A stretch of DNA of 13,688 nt from Aquificota bacterium. GTDB lineage: Bacteria > Aquificota > Aquificia > Aquificales > QOAS01. The position numbers and the translations under genes are program-made. Position 1 is the stretch's first letter. Each line of letters starts with the position of its first letter. Shown here piece after piece: positions 6,473 through 13,688 of this stretch. Location of the stretch: NCBI GenBank assembly GCA_026987085.1, contig JALSNH010000112.1, positions 1 to 13,688 on the forward strand, written 5' to 3'. The notes beneath the pieces were generated by a model. The model had not been told where the DNA came from. It was given only the letters and a program-made list of their open reading frames with translations, and did no database searches.

Positions 6473-7666
6473 TTACTTTAAAAGTATTTCCAGATACCCT
6501 TCCCTCCACTTGGCAGAGGCCGGTTCCTTATCACTTAACTTTTTAGGTAGGAGGATATGGGTTTTTACATTTCCCAAGCGGATTATAAGTTCCTCACCCG
6601 CTTTGTAAAGATCGAGGTATTCCTTTTCCACATAGGGGAGTTTTACTTTCAAAAGATAACCTTCGGAGGTTTGTTCAAATATATAGGGTTGCTCTTTATG
6701 AAACACTTGGGAAGGGTCCCTGTCTTGGTATAGTCTTTGAGCTATCCATTTGAGGCCCTCTATGCCTACCAACTCTTTTTGGGAGTGGGGAACCTTAAAG
6801 ATCGGTTTGGGTTTGAAGTAGTTTTCTATTTCTTCGAGGTATTTGTATTGGCTTTCAAGCCACCCTTTGAGGGAGGGGCAGCTATCTACTACCTCTTTAG
6901 GAAAGATTTTGTTTACTATTACCGCATCGGTGTTTATTCCGAACATATTAAAGTAGGTGTAGGCTCTAATGCTCTCTCTCAAAACCATCTTTTCGGGATT
7001 GGTTACAAGCCTTATGGAGGTAATATCGGGGTCGAGAAGAATTTCGTCCACCCCTTTTAGGTTTTCATAAAAGGTCTCTATAGCTTTGTAATAACTTTCG
7101 TCGGGCAAAGGAACGTCGGTTAACCTTCCCGCTACGGGACGGGCAACTTTCATAATGAGCCTTTCAACGTGGAAGATTTTTTTCATATACCACTTTAAAA
7201 TGGTCGGCATGCTAATAAAGCGGAGCGTTTCTCCGGTGGGTGGAAGGTCGAGAATGATTACCTCAAAGTCGCTCTTTCTATAGTAATGGTTGATGTAAAG
7301 GAGGCCGGTAACCTCCTCCATACCGGGTAAAACTGCCAATTCTTGAGCTACAAGATCGCTTAGGCCGGTTGTATGGAAAAGCAACTCCAAAAAGCGGGCA
7401 ACCTCTCCCCACCAGCGGTCCAGTTCTTCCTGTATATCGAGTTCCTGTATATAGAGCTTTTCATTTATTTTTATCGGTAAACCTTTGGCGGAAAGCCTTG
7501 TCTTTTCATCTATATTGAAGCTGTCGGCCAAAGAGTGGGCTGGGTCGAGGGAGATAACTATCGTTTTCTTACCGTTTTCAGAGATTTTTAACCCGGTAGC
7601 GGCCGATACGGTGGTTTTTCCTACTCCGCCCTTTCCTGAAAAAAGGATAATCCGTTTTTTATCCAT
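6473..7666 (-). CDS. Get3/ArsA-family ATPase with C-terminal HSP20-like domain
   Basis: A 397-residue P-loop ATPase of the ArsA/TRC40/Get3 (SIMIBI) group. It has the deviant Walker A with signature lysine GKGGVGKTT (residues 11-19), Switch I DPAHSLADSF (41-50), ELAVLPGMEE (109-118), Switch II DLPPTGETLR (140-149), VNKIFP (251-256) and PHSQKELVGIEGL (293-305). Residues ~327-397 (YIFEQTSEGYLLKVKLP, then WREGYLEILL) form a small beta-rich domain like the alpha-crystallin/HSP20 fold known at the end of bacterial ArsA-like proteins. Only one cysteine (C263) is present, so neither the Get3 CxxC nor the ArsA arsenite-binding cysteines exist; with no ars genes nearby, an arsenite pump is unlikely. 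A cytosolic targeting or chaperone-like role is an inference. It starts 23 bp after the amidohydrolase and 40 bp before ppx, as an operon. No Shine-Dalgarno; CTCC lies there instead. Confidence 0.88.
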   Translation of the reverse strand: MDKKRIILFSGKGGVGKTTVSAATGLKISENGKKTIVISLDPAHSLADSFNIDEKTRLSAKGLPIKINEKLYIQELDIQEELDRWWGEVARFLELLFHTTGLSDLVAQELAVLPGMEEVTGLLYINHYYRKSDFEVIILDLPPTGETLRFISMPTILKWYMKKIFHVERLIMKVARPVAGRLTDVPLPDESYYKAIETFYENLKGVDEILLDPDITSIRLVTNPEKMVLRESIRAYTYFNMFGINTDAVIVNKIFPKEVVDSCPSLKGWLESQYKYLEEIENYFKPKPIFKVPHSQKELVGIEGLKWIAQRLYQDRDPSQVFHKEQPYIFEQTSEGYLLKVKLPYVEKEYLDLYKAGEELIIRLGNVKTHILLPKKLSDKEPASAKWREGYLEILLK

Positions 7667-7689
7667 TAATTGGAGAAATTAAAAAATTT

Positions 7690-8889
7690 TTAATCTGGAA
7701 AGCAAAGAGCTAAGCTCGCTAAAAAAGCGGAGCCAATGGGAAGAATATCCTCATCTATGTCGAAATAAGCACTGTGAAGGGGATGGATTATACCCTTCTC
7801 CTCATTGCGGGTTCCCAACCTAAAGTAGGCTCCTTTCGTCTTTTTAAGGTAATAAGCGAAATCTTCCCCTCCCATACTCGGTTCTTTTAACTGGACGTAG
7901 GATTTTTCCCCCAACAGTTTTAGGGTGATTTTTTTACCGAATTCAACCATTTGAGGGTTGTTAATTACCGGTGGATAACCCTCTATGTAATCAAATTTAT
8001 AGGCTCCGCCGTAGGCTAATGTTGTTCCCCAAACCGCTTTTTCGAGCCATTCCACAATATTTCTACGTAATTCTTCATTAAAGGTTCTTACCGTTCCTTC
8101 AATGAAAACCTCGTCCGGTATCTGATTTGGAGCGTAGCCACCTTTTATTTTTCCGACAGTTATTACAGCCGGTTCAAAAGGACTTATTTTTCGGCTAACT
8201 ATATGGTGTATGGAGTTAATTACCTGGGCGGCCATAAGTATCGGATCTATTCCCATATGGGGTTTTGAAGCGTGGGCCGATTTTCCTATAAGTTCAATTT
8301 TGAAAAAGTCGGCCGCCGCCATCATTGCTCCTTTGCGGGAGCCGATTGTTCCACTGGGAAGTTCGGGATAGACATGTTGGGCAAAGATAGCTTCCAAATC
8401 ATCGCAAACTCCCGCTTCTACCAATTTTTTACCTCCACTGCAGGGAGGATATTCCTCACAAGATTGGAAAATTAGCTTTACATCTCTATTTAATTGGTTC
8501 CTGTAAAGGCTCAAGATTTTTGCGGCACCCAAAAGCATTGCGGTGTGGGCATCGTGCCCGCAGGCGTGCATAACTCCTTTAACCCTTGAACGGTAGGAAA
8601 CCTCGTTTTTCTCCTCTATAGGTAGGGCATCTATATCGGCCCTCAAACCGATTGCCTTTTTATCTTTACCTTTTGGGGTTCTTATATAGGCAACCACCGA
8701 AGGGGTTCCCGCAAAGTTTTCATAAATTTCTTCTATGCCAAAGGACCGAAGTTTTTCCACTATAAAAGAGGCGGTTTTATTTTCCTTACCCGACAGTTCG
8801 GGATACATGTGGATATGCCTTCGCCAGGATAAAAGTTCTCCTTTTAAACTCTCGGCGGTTTGTTTAATTTTTTCAATATTAACTGGCAT
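7690..8889 (-). CDS. M20D-family metal-dependent amidohydrolase (N-acyl-amino-acid / hippurate hydrolase-like)
   Basis: A 399-residue M20 peptidase-family enzyme, usually removing an acyl group from an N-acylated amino acid with a two-metal centre. Seen: HIHMYPELSGKE (25-36), RADIDALP (83-90), the metal motif MHACGHDAHTAMLLGAA (107-123; C110, H112), SCEEYPPCSGG (143-153; E145/E146), H172 in the QHVYPELPSG block, the dimerisation-domain LIGKSAHASKPH (200-211; H206), GYAPNQIPDEVFIEGTVRTF (251-270), MGGEDFAYYL (339-348) and HPLHSAYFD (369-377). All expected metal-ligand positions are filled, so it should be active; the natural substrate (hippurate, N-acetyl amino acid, other) cannot be told. No signal peptide, so cytosolic. 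It is the first gene of the minus-strand block and diverges from rnhB over 65 bp that hold an operator-like palindrome. Confidence 0.92.
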   Translation of the reverse strand: MPVNIEKIKQTAESLKGELLSWRRHIHMYPELSGKENKTASFIVEKLRSFGIEEIYENFAGTPSVVAYIRTPKGKDKKAIGLRADIDALPIEEKNEVSYRSRVKGVMHACGHDAHTAMLLGAAKILSLYRNQLNRDVKLIFQSCEEYPPCSGGKKLVEAGVCDDLEAIFAQHVYPELPSGTIGSRKGAMMAAADFFKIELIGKSAHASKPHMGIDPILMAAQVINSIHHIVSRKISPFEPAVITVGKIKGGYAPNQIPDEVFIEGTVRTFNEELRRNIVEWLEKAVWGTTLAYGGAYKFDYIEGYPPVINNPQMVEFGKKITLKLLGEKSYVQLKEPSMGGEDFAYYLKKTKGAYFRLGTRNEEKGIIHPLHSAYFDIDEDILPIGSAFLASLALCFPD

Positions 8890-8894
8890 AGGTT

Positions 8895-8926
8895 ATTAAA
8901 AACTAACTCCTTTTTGAGTTATTCAA
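8895..8926 (-). promoter_or_regulatory. Putative promoter of the amidohydrolase-Get3-ppx block
   Basis: On the minus strand TTGAAT (8926-8921) is followed after 18 bp by TTTTTA (8902-8897), or after 20 bp by TTTAAT (8900-8895). The -10 ends 5-7 nt before the ATG at 8889, again predicting a leaderless or nearly leaderless transcript. The -35 to ATG distance equals that at dksA (37 nt). By eye only. Confidence 0.35.
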
Positions 8927-8940
8927 GGTTAACTAACCTT
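8925..8940. promoter_or_regulatory. Operator-like palindrome between amidohydrolase and rnhB
   Basis: AAGGTTA (8925-8931) and TAACCTT (8934-8940) are perfect inverted arms with a two-base centre. The palindrome touches the putative -35 of the amidohydrolase promoter and lies 14 bp before the rnhB ATG. It could bind a dimeric regulator of both divergent genes, or be chance; no regulator gene is adjacent. Confidence 0.35.
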
Positions 8941-8954
8941 TTCAAGTTTTAAGA

Positions 8955-9584
8955 ATGGAACCGATTGAGTTTGAATTTTGGAATAAAGGTAAACTGGTTG
9001 CCGGTTTGGATGAAGCGGGAAGGGGACCTCTGGCGGGACCTGTGGTTGTTGCGTGCGTAATTTTTCCGCCTTTTACCGAATTCTTTTTGGATTCGGATAG
9101 TAAAAAACTCTCTCCCGCGAAGCGGGTTTTTTTCTTTAAAAAAATTTTGAGAAAGGCTCTTTATGTCGGCGTTTCTTTTGCGACGCCGAGAGAGATAGAG
9201 GAGTTTAATGTTTACAGAGCAACTCAAAGGGCTTATTTAAAGGCTTTGGAAAATATTCCCTTTAACTTGGGAGGGGTCATAACCGACTATATGCCATTAA
9301 AGTTGGATATTCCGGTAATTTCTCCTCCTAAGGCAGATGAAAAGATCTTTTCTGTAGCCGCCGCCAGCGTTGTTGCAAAGGTTATTAGAGACCGAATAAT
9401 GGAACTTTATTCAATACGGTTTCCTGACTACGGTTTTGAAAAACACAAAGGATATCCGACAAAGGAGCATATAAAAGCTTTGAAAACTTCCGGTGTTAGT
9501 GAAATCCACAGGAGAAATTACAAACCGGTCAAGGAGGTTTTGACCGGCAAACTTTTTGGGGAGGGAGGGAAAAATAAACCTTAA
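8955..9584 (+). CDS. rnhB: Ribonuclease HII
   Basis: A 209-residue type 2 RNase H, which cuts the RNA strand of RNA-DNA hybrids and starts removal of single ribonucleotides from DNA. Catalytic residues can be assigned: D19 and E20 in DEAGRG (19-24), D111 in ITDYMPLKL, and D128 in KADEKIFSVAAASVVAKV, which is the family's typical IAAASIIAKV helix. DSKKLS (48-53) and the C-terminal DYGFEKHKGYPTKEHI (158-173) with IHRRNYKPV are also conserved. Length is normal. The ATG follows AGTTTTAAGA with no Shine-Dalgarno. It diverges from the amidohydrolase and converges on hflX. Its stop TAA (9582-9584) overlaps the hflX stop on the other strand by sharing TTAA. It is a single gene; its nearest neighbours are transcribed in the opposite direction. 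Confidence 0.96.
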   Translation: MEPIEFEFWNKGKLVAGLDEAGRGPLAGPVVVACVIFPPFTEFFLDSDSKKLSPAKRVFFFKKILRKALYVGVSFATPREIEEFNVYRATQRAYLKALENIPFNLGGVITDYMPLKLDIPVISPPKADEKIFSVAAASVVAKVIRDRIMELYSIRFPDYGFEKHKGYPTKEHIKALKTSGVSEIHRRNYKPVKEVLTGKLFGEGGKNKP

Positions 9585-10711
9585 TAGGTAGTTTCAGTTT
9601 CCTCCTTTTCTCTTTTGGCGGTTTCCACTATTAACCTTAGGAGGTTTTCTATATTCCATTTCCTTTCGGCGGAAACATAGATATTCGGATATTCTCCCAC
9701 CATCATTGAATGGTCTAAATATTGAACCTCGTCGGGAGAGGATATTAAACGGTCCACCTTATTGAAAACCAGTATTTGGGGAACCTTTTCAAGGTTCAGT
9801 TTTTTTAAAATACCGTTTACGGTTTCTATCTTTTCGAGCCATTTGGGATCGGTCGCATCAATAACGTGAAGAATTAGGTCTGCCTCCTGAATCTCTTCCA
9901 AGGTGGCTTTAAAGGCTTCTATGAGTTCTGTCGGTAGTTTATTTATAAAACCGACGGTATCGGTAAAAAGCAGTTTCGTATCGGGATATACGAATCTTGA
10001 AGAGGTTGTAGTATCGAGCGTAGCAAAAAGCATATCTTTTTTAAAAACATCTCTGCCTGTTAGGGCTTTCATAAGGGTCGATTTCCCAACGTTGGTATAA
10101 CCGACTATAGCCACCCTTATAAAGTTCCCTTCCTTGGAAACTTCCTTAATTCGGCGTTTTCTTTGCTCCCTTCTTCTCTTTTTAACCTCTTCCAATTCCT
10201 CCTTTATTTTGTGTATCCGTTTTTTTAGGATACGACGGCGAATTTCCGCTTCCTGCTCTCCCGGTCCTCTTCCTCCTATACCCCCAGCCTGTCTGGATAG
10301 GGCTTTACCTTTTCCGTAGAGACGGGGCAGTTCGTGCTGAAGTTTTGCCAGCTCCACCTGAAGCTTTGCCTCTTTGGTTCTTGCCCTTCGGGTAAATATT
10401 TCCAAAACGAGGTCGGTTCTATCCATAACCCGAGCGCGGAGTCTTTTTTCTAGCTCTTTTACCTGCGATGGGGTTAACGGGTCATCAAAAACCACCGTGT
10501 CGGCTTTTGTTCCCTGAACCAACAAGTTGAGGTCTTCAACTTTTCCTCTACCTATGTAGGTTGAAGGATCGGGAATATCCCTCTTTTGGAGTATTTTTCC
10601 CAACACCTTACCGTTAACAGCCTCCACAAGACCGGCAAGTTCGTTAAGTGAGGCGTAGGCCTCACTTTTTGTTTCTCCCTTTTTTTGAACCCCTACAAGT
10701 ATCGCCCTCAT
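9581..10711 (-). CDS. hflX: Ribosome-associated GTPase HflX
   Basis: A 376-residue Obg/HflX-superfamily GTPase that binds the 50S subunit or 70S ribosomes and rescues or splits stalled ribosomes, notably after heat stress. It has the N-terminal HflX domain with YIGRGKVEDL (52-61) and VVFDDPLTPSQ (73-83), the glycine-rich linker GKGKALSRQAGGIGGRGPGE (133-152) and a basic coiled-coil helix (155-195). The G domain has G1 GYTNVGKS (204-211), G2 TLDTTTSSR (231-239), G3 DTVGF (251-255), G4 NKVD (317-320) and G5 VSA (346-348). The long C-terminal tail of E. coli HflX is absent, as in many bacteria. It diverges from rimP over 95 bp and converges on rnhB with overlapping stops. The ATG follows GTTAAATA with no Shine-Dalgarno. 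Confidence 0.95.
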   Translation of the reverse strand: MRAILVGVQKKGETKSEAYASLNELAGLVEAVNGKVLGKILQKRDIPDPSTYIGRGKVEDLNLLVQGTKADTVVFDDPLTPSQVKELEKRLRARVMDRTDLVLEIFTRRARTKEAKLQVELAKLQHELPRLYGKGKALSRQAGGIGGRGPGEQEAEIRRRILKKRIHKIKEELEEVKKRRREQRKRRIKEVSKEGNFIRVAIVGYTNVGKSTLMKALTGRDVFKKDMLFATLDTTTSSRFVYPDTKLLFTDTVGFINKLPTELIEAFKATLEEIQEADLILHVIDATDPKWLEKIETVNGILKKLNLEKVPQILVFNKVDRLISSPDEVQYLDHSMMVGEYPNIYVSAERKWNIENLLRLIVETAKREKEETETTY

Positions 10712-10726
10712 TATTTAACTTTCAAC

Positions 10727-10752
10727 GGTTATGTAGATGAAATTTAATAACC
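10727..10752. promoter_or_regulatory. Spaced inverted repeat between hflX and rimP
   Basis: GGTTAT (10727-10732) and ATAACC (10747-10752) are inverted arms with a 14-bp spacer, about two helical turns centre to centre, inside the 95-bp divergent region. They share GGTTA/TAACC with the palindrome before rnhB. A two-site operator is possible, but six-base arms are weak evidence. Confidence 0.2.
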
Positions 10753-10806
10753 TTTGCAGGTCAAAAGTAGATTTTGTTTCCAGGTTTGGAGCTTAATTAA
10801 ATCCTT

Positions 10807-11286
10807 ATGGGCTTCCAAGAGGAGAGAGAAAGAATAGAAAAGAGAACCAAAGAACTCATTAAAGATATTGTTGAAGAACAGGGATTGAGACTTTTCGATG
10901 TGGAGTTCCGTCCGGAGGGTCGCGGCTGGACTTTAAGGGTTATTGTCGATAAATTTGGGGGGGTAAAGCTGGGCGAGCTGGAGAAACTTTCCAGAACTAT
11001 AAGTCCACTTCTCGATGTGGAGGATTACATACCCCATGCCTACAATTTGGAAGTGACCTCACCTGGGTTAACAAGGGAGCTTAAAAAGCCGGAGCATTAC
11101 GCCTTTTTCATAGGCAGGCTCATTAAGGTAATTACCAGAGAACCTATAGAAGGTAAAAGGGAAATTGTAGGCTTTATAGACGATATAGAGGGTGGAATTT
11201 TAAAAGTTCGTCCTAAAGGGGAGGATAAAGTAATTCATATTCCTTTAAGCGTTATAGCAAAAGCAAGGCTGGAAGTGGAGTGGTAA
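10807..11286 (+). CDS. rimP: Ribosome maturation factor RimP
   Basis: A 159-residue RimP (YlxS/YhbC), needed for late assembly of the 30S subunit in the cytosol. The N-terminal alpha/beta domain (about 1-85) ends with the signature LEVTSPGLTRELKKPEHY (81-98). The C-terminal SH3-like domain (about 100-159) holds FIGRLIKVITREPIEGKREI and IPLSVIAKARL. Length is typical. It is the first gene of the rimP-nusA operon, a near-universal bacterial pair; nusA begins 33 bp after its stop. The ATG has no Shine-Dalgarno (ATCCTT directly before it). A TTAATTAA tract at 10793-10800 could hold the -10 hexamer of a near-leaderless promoter, but the matching -35 is poor. Confidence 0.95.
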   Translation: MGFQEERERIEKRTKELIKDIVEEQGLRLFDVEFRPEGRGWTLRVIVDKFGGVKLGELEKLSRTISPLLDVEDYIPHAYNLEVTSPGLTRELKKPEHYAFFIGRLIKVITREPIEGKREIVGFIDDIEGGILKVRPKGEDKVIHIPLSVIAKARLEVEW

Positions 11287-11319
11287 AGGTTTAATTTAGA
11301 ACCTCTACGGGGAAAAAAG

Positions 11320-12501
11320 ATGGCTCAACTAAATGTGGAACAGATAAGGAAATTAATAAAACAAATAGCGCAGGAGCGCGATGTTAAGGAGAGCCTCGTT
11401 GAAAAGGCCTTAAAAGATGCCATAGTAACCGCCATTAAAAAGGGGAAAAACCTTAAAGGGAACCTTATAGTGGAATTTACCGAGGAGGGTATTAAACCCT
11501 ATTTGGTTGAACTAAAAGAGGTTTTTGAAAAGAAAAAACGGGAAGCGGGAGAGATATTTAACATCGACCGCTACAAACAGTTAGAAGGAACTATACTCCA
11601 CAAAACCAAAAACGGTATAAAGGTAAAAACCGAAAAAGGGATTTTTTTCTTCAAAGAACTTCCTGAAGGAGAGTTGGAAGGAGGAGACAAAGTTAAGTTG
11701 GTATTGGTTCCTTTAGAAATAGAACCTGAAGAGGTAGATTATTACGCGGCAAAGGCGGCAAAGGAAACTTTTCTAAAGGAGCTGAACCAGGCCATTAGAG
11801 AGCAAACCTTTAGGGAATTTAAAGAGCTTGAAGGTGATATCGTATACGGATTGGTAAGAAAGGTCCTTCCGAAGGGTGATATTATTGTTGACCTCGGAAA
11901 GATAGAGGCCGTTTTTCCAAAAAATGAACAGATACCTACCGAAACATACAAGGTTAATGACCGTATAAAAGCCCTCCTGTGGAAGGTTGAGAAGAAAAAA
12001 GGAAAACCCTACTTGGTGCTTTCGCGAACCCATCCACTCTTTTTGAGGAGACTTCTTGAGAATGAGATAGCGGAAATTGATGAAGGAAAAGTTGAAATTA
12101 AAAAGATTGTTCGAGAGCCGGGAGAAAGGGCTAAAGTTTTGGTTATCTCGAGAGATTCCAAAATAGACCCTGTAGGGGTTATTTTAGGAGTAAGGGGAGA
12201 AAGGGTTCAACCTATATCAAAAGAGCTTTCGGGTGAAAAGATAGATATTGTTCGATACAGCGAAAAACCAGAGGAGCTAATAAAGAACGCTATGGTTCCC
12301 GCTAAAGTGCTAAAGGTAAATATCAAACCAAAAGAAAAACGGGCGGAGGTGGTAGTTCCGGATAACCAACTGTCGTTGGCTATAGGTAAGAAGGGAGTAA
12401 ATGTTAAGTTAGTTCACAAGTTAACCGGCTACAACATAGATATTTTTAGCGAAAGCGACTACAAAAGGTTGGAGAACCTAAAAGAGAAACAGGTATCTTA
12501 A
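11320..12501 (+). CDS. nusA: Transcription termination/antitermination protein NusA, with an insert in the N-terminal domain
   Basis: A 393-residue NusA, the RNA-polymerase-bound factor that affects pausing, intrinsic termination and antitermination. The RNAP-binding N-terminal domain begins LIKQIAQERDVKESLVEKAL and ends YYAAKAAKETFLKELNQAIR (141-160, the family's IAAQTAKQVI helix). The S1 domain is about 167-237 (LEGDIVYGLVRKV to YLVLSRTHP). KH1 and KH2 cover about 238-376, with IDPVGVILGVRGERVQ (282-297), GEKIDIVRYSE (305-315) and PDNQLSLAIGKKGVNVKLV (347-365). There are no C-terminal acidic repeats, as in most bacteria outside Proteobacteria. Residues ~82-130 (LEGTILHKTKNGIKVKTEKG, then GGDKVKLVLVPLE) add an S1/OB-like stretch within the N-terminal domain, where common NusA is shorter. 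GGGG seven bases before the ATG is one of the few ribosome-binding-like sites in the window. Confidence 0.95.
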   Translation: MAQLNVEQIRKLIKQIAQERDVKESLVEKALKDAIVTAIKKGKNLKGNLIVEFTEEGIKPYLVELKEVFEKKKREAGEIFNIDRYKQLEGTILHKTKNGIKVKTEKGIFFFKELPEGELEGGDKVKLVLVPLEIEPEEVDYYAAKAAKETFLKELNQAIREQTFREFKELEGDIVYGLVRKVLPKGDIIVDLGKIEAVFPKNEQIPTETYKVNDRIKALLWKVEKKKGKPYLVLSRTHPLFLRRLLENEIAEIDEGKVEIKKIVREPGERAKVLVISRDSKIDPVGVILGVRGERVQPISKELSGEKIDIVRYSEKPEELIKNAMVPAKVLKVNIKPKEKRAEVVVPDNQLSLAIGKKGVNVKLVHKLTGYNIDIFSESDYKRLENLKEKQVS

Positions 12502-12513
12502 ACTCTCCTCTTA

Positions 12514-13688
12514 ATGGTTTTCAAAAACCAAATCCTTTTGTTGGTTTTTCTTTTAAGCTTAACTTCCTTTGCCGGTAGCTTAAAGAAGCATCTTTACCAG
12601 CTAGGCAAACGATACCTTTTTCACAGAAACTATATAACTGCCCTTGAGATTTTTAACTTCTTAGGTAATTACAAAAACGCATCTCAACTAAAAAGGGAAG
12701 CGGTCAAATTTTTCCAACCTATAAAGGTTTCCTTAAACAAGGAACCCAATATAAGGGTAGCTTTTGCTAAAAACTTTAAAACCTTCCGTTTGGTATGCGG
12801 TAAATACACCTACCGGGGAAGGTATGAAAACGGACTCTACCTCTTTAGGGGAAGGTTTTTAAAAAGTATCCACTTAAAGGTTGATTCCGAAAATTGCAAA
12901 CTGTTTGTGGATAGAGTATTAAAAACCTACCTACCAAAGGGTGTTGGTGTAAAACTCATTAACTACGGAGGGAGCCTTTTAATACTTGAACTTCCGTTGG
13001 AGCTTTATATAAAAGGAGTCCTGCCGGGGGAGGTATATACCTCTTGGCCTTTGGAGGCTTTAAAAGCGCAAGCGGTAGCCAGTCGAACCTACGCCCTTTT
13101 TAACCTTATAAAAGCCCGCCAAAGTGGAAAACCGTTCGATGTGGGCGCCACGGTAAACTACCAGGTCTTTACAGGCTTCAACCACAAATTTCCTTCCGTA
13201 GAAAGGGCGGTGAACGAAACGCGAGGAGAATTTTTAACCTACAACGGTGGAATAATCTACGCTATGTTCCATTCCAATTCGGGGGGTTGCACCCACTCCT
13301 TTAAAGAGCTTTTTGGGGTCGATATAGGCTATCTACCCTCCGTAAGGGAACCTTGCAATATAAAGAACTTAAAATGGAGCTCTTGGAAGAAAAACCTTCC
13401 AAAGGTGGAAGTTAAAAATTTTCTCCGAAGGTTGGGAGTGAATTTTACCCGTTTGGAGGATTTTAGAATTGAAAGGACAACCTGCGGAAGGGGAAAAGTA
13501 GCAATTTTTAAAACCGATACCGGGATTTATAAACTACCCCTCTCTTTCTTTGTAAGGTTAAACCTGCATCTACCCTCCGATTGGTTCTTTATCCTCTCCA
13601 AAAGAGGACGTTACTACCTATTGGCGGGAAGGGGCTTTGGCCACGGTTTGGGAATGTCCCAATGGGGAGCCTACTGCCTCGCTTTAAA
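12514..13688 (+). CDS. SpoIID/LytB-domain secreted protein, C-terminus cut by window edge
   Basis: An open frame of 391 codons from ATG 12514 to the right edge, 12 bp after the nusA stop, so cotranscribed with rimP-nusA; SpoIID proteins normally end close to this point. Residues 1-20 are a signal peptide (hydrophobic LLLVFLLSL, SFA before GS), so it is exported to the periplasm. About 24-70 are helical (TPR-like at best). The SpoIID domain carries LYIKGVLPGEVYTSWPLEAL (164-183, with the PGE glutamate aligned to the reported catalytic acid of SpoIID), KAQAVASRTYAL (184-195), AMFHSNSGGCTHS (250-262) and the terminal GRGFGHGLGMSQWGAYCLA (372-390). Family members are glycan-acting lytic transglycosylases or amidase enhancers of peptidoglycan remodelling. 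This does not imply sporulation. C259 and H253/H261 could bind metal, but I am unsure. infB, often after nusA, is not next. No Shine-Dalgarno; CTCTCCTC precedes the ATG. Confidence 0.88.
   Translation, partial: MVFKNQILLLVFLLSLTSFAGSLKKHLYQLGKRYLFHRNYITALEIFNFLGNYKNASQLKREAVKFFQPIKVSLNKEPNIRVAFAKNFKTFRLVCGKYTYRGRYENGLYLFRGRFLKSIHLKVDSENCKLFVDRVLKTYLPKGVGVKLINYGGSLLILELPLELYIKGVLPGEVYTSWPLEALKAQAVASRTYALFNLIKARQSGKPFDVGATVNYQVFTGFNHKFPSVERAVNETRGEFLTYNGGIIYAMFHSNSGGCTHSFKELFGVDIGYLPSVREPCNIKNLKWSSWKKNLPKVEVKNFLRRLGVNFTRLEDFRIERTTCGRGKVAIFKTDTGIYKLPLSFFVRLNLHLPSDWFFILSKRGRYYLLAGRGFGHGLGMSQWGAYCLAL

Noticed and set aside
6473..7666. ArsA as part of an arsenite efflux system
   Set aside because: Single ATPase domain, no arsenite-binding cysteines and no arsB, arsC, arsD or arsR nearby.
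8949..9227. Minus-strand 92-residue open frame inside rnhB
   Set aside because: Basic, low-complexity translation antisense to a well-conserved RNase HII; a shadow frame.
12514..13688. SpoIID as evidence of sporulation
   Set aside because: SpoIID/LytB domains are widespread in non-sporulating bacteria, and no other sporulation gene is in the window.
1..13688. CRISPR array, insertion sequence, phage or defence island
   Set aside because: No regularly spaced repeats, transposase, integrase, phage or defence-type proteins; every sizeable ORF is a recognised core gene.

Overview
The window reads as a chromosomal housekeeping segment from an A+T-rich, probably thermophilic Gram-negative bacterium. 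My best guess is Aquificota, perhaps Desulfurobacteriaceae. This is inferred from Lys/Glu-rich compact proteins, the short Ppx/GppA form known from Aquifex, a FadL/OmpP1-type outer-membrane barrel, a menaquinone-type methyltransferase and a Get3/ArsA-HSP20 protein. No rRNA or other taxonomic marker is present. There are 14 protein genes (two cut by the window edges), no tRNA or rRNA, no CRISPR, no recognisable insertion sequence, and no gene-free stretch over 300 bases.

Layout. Positions 1-584 (-) hold the N-terminal half of a FadL/OmpP1-like porin, downstream of a UbiE/MenG methyltransferase (674-1363, -). A DksA/TraR gene (1478-1837, +) diverges from ubiE and converges on a short DUF523/TudS-like gene (1834-2205, -). 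Next upstream is uvrB (2281-3516, -), which stops after helicase motif III and lacks the C-terminal ~40% of the protein. A block of minus-strand genes follows upstream: tlyA, accA, ppx/gppA, a Get3/ArsA ATPase with an HSP20-like tail, and an M20 amidohydrolase (3669-8889). rnhB (8955-9584, +) diverges from the amidohydrolase and converges on hflX (9581-10711, -). Finally a plus-strand operon runs rimP, nusA and a SpoIID/LytB-domain protein cut by the right edge (10807-13688).

Functionally the genes are core: translation and ribosome maturation (rimP, nusA, tlyA, hflX), nucleic-acid maintenance (uvrB remnant, rnhB), stringent-response control (dksA, ppx/gppA), fatty-acid synthesis (accA), quinone synthesis (ubiE) and envelope (FadL-like, SpoIID-like).

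The points most worth a second look are: the truncated uvrB; the 78-bp spacer next to it, which can fold into a compact three-way junction; a 9-bp word from that spacer repeated at two other gene ends; near-absence of Shine-Dalgarno sequences, with promoter-like hexamers so close to some ATGs that transcripts could be leaderless; both convergent gene pairs sharing one TTAA as overlapping stop codons; an extra S1/OB-like insert in NusA; and a DUF523 protein missing a segment normally conserved in its family. I see no convincing new multi-gene system here.
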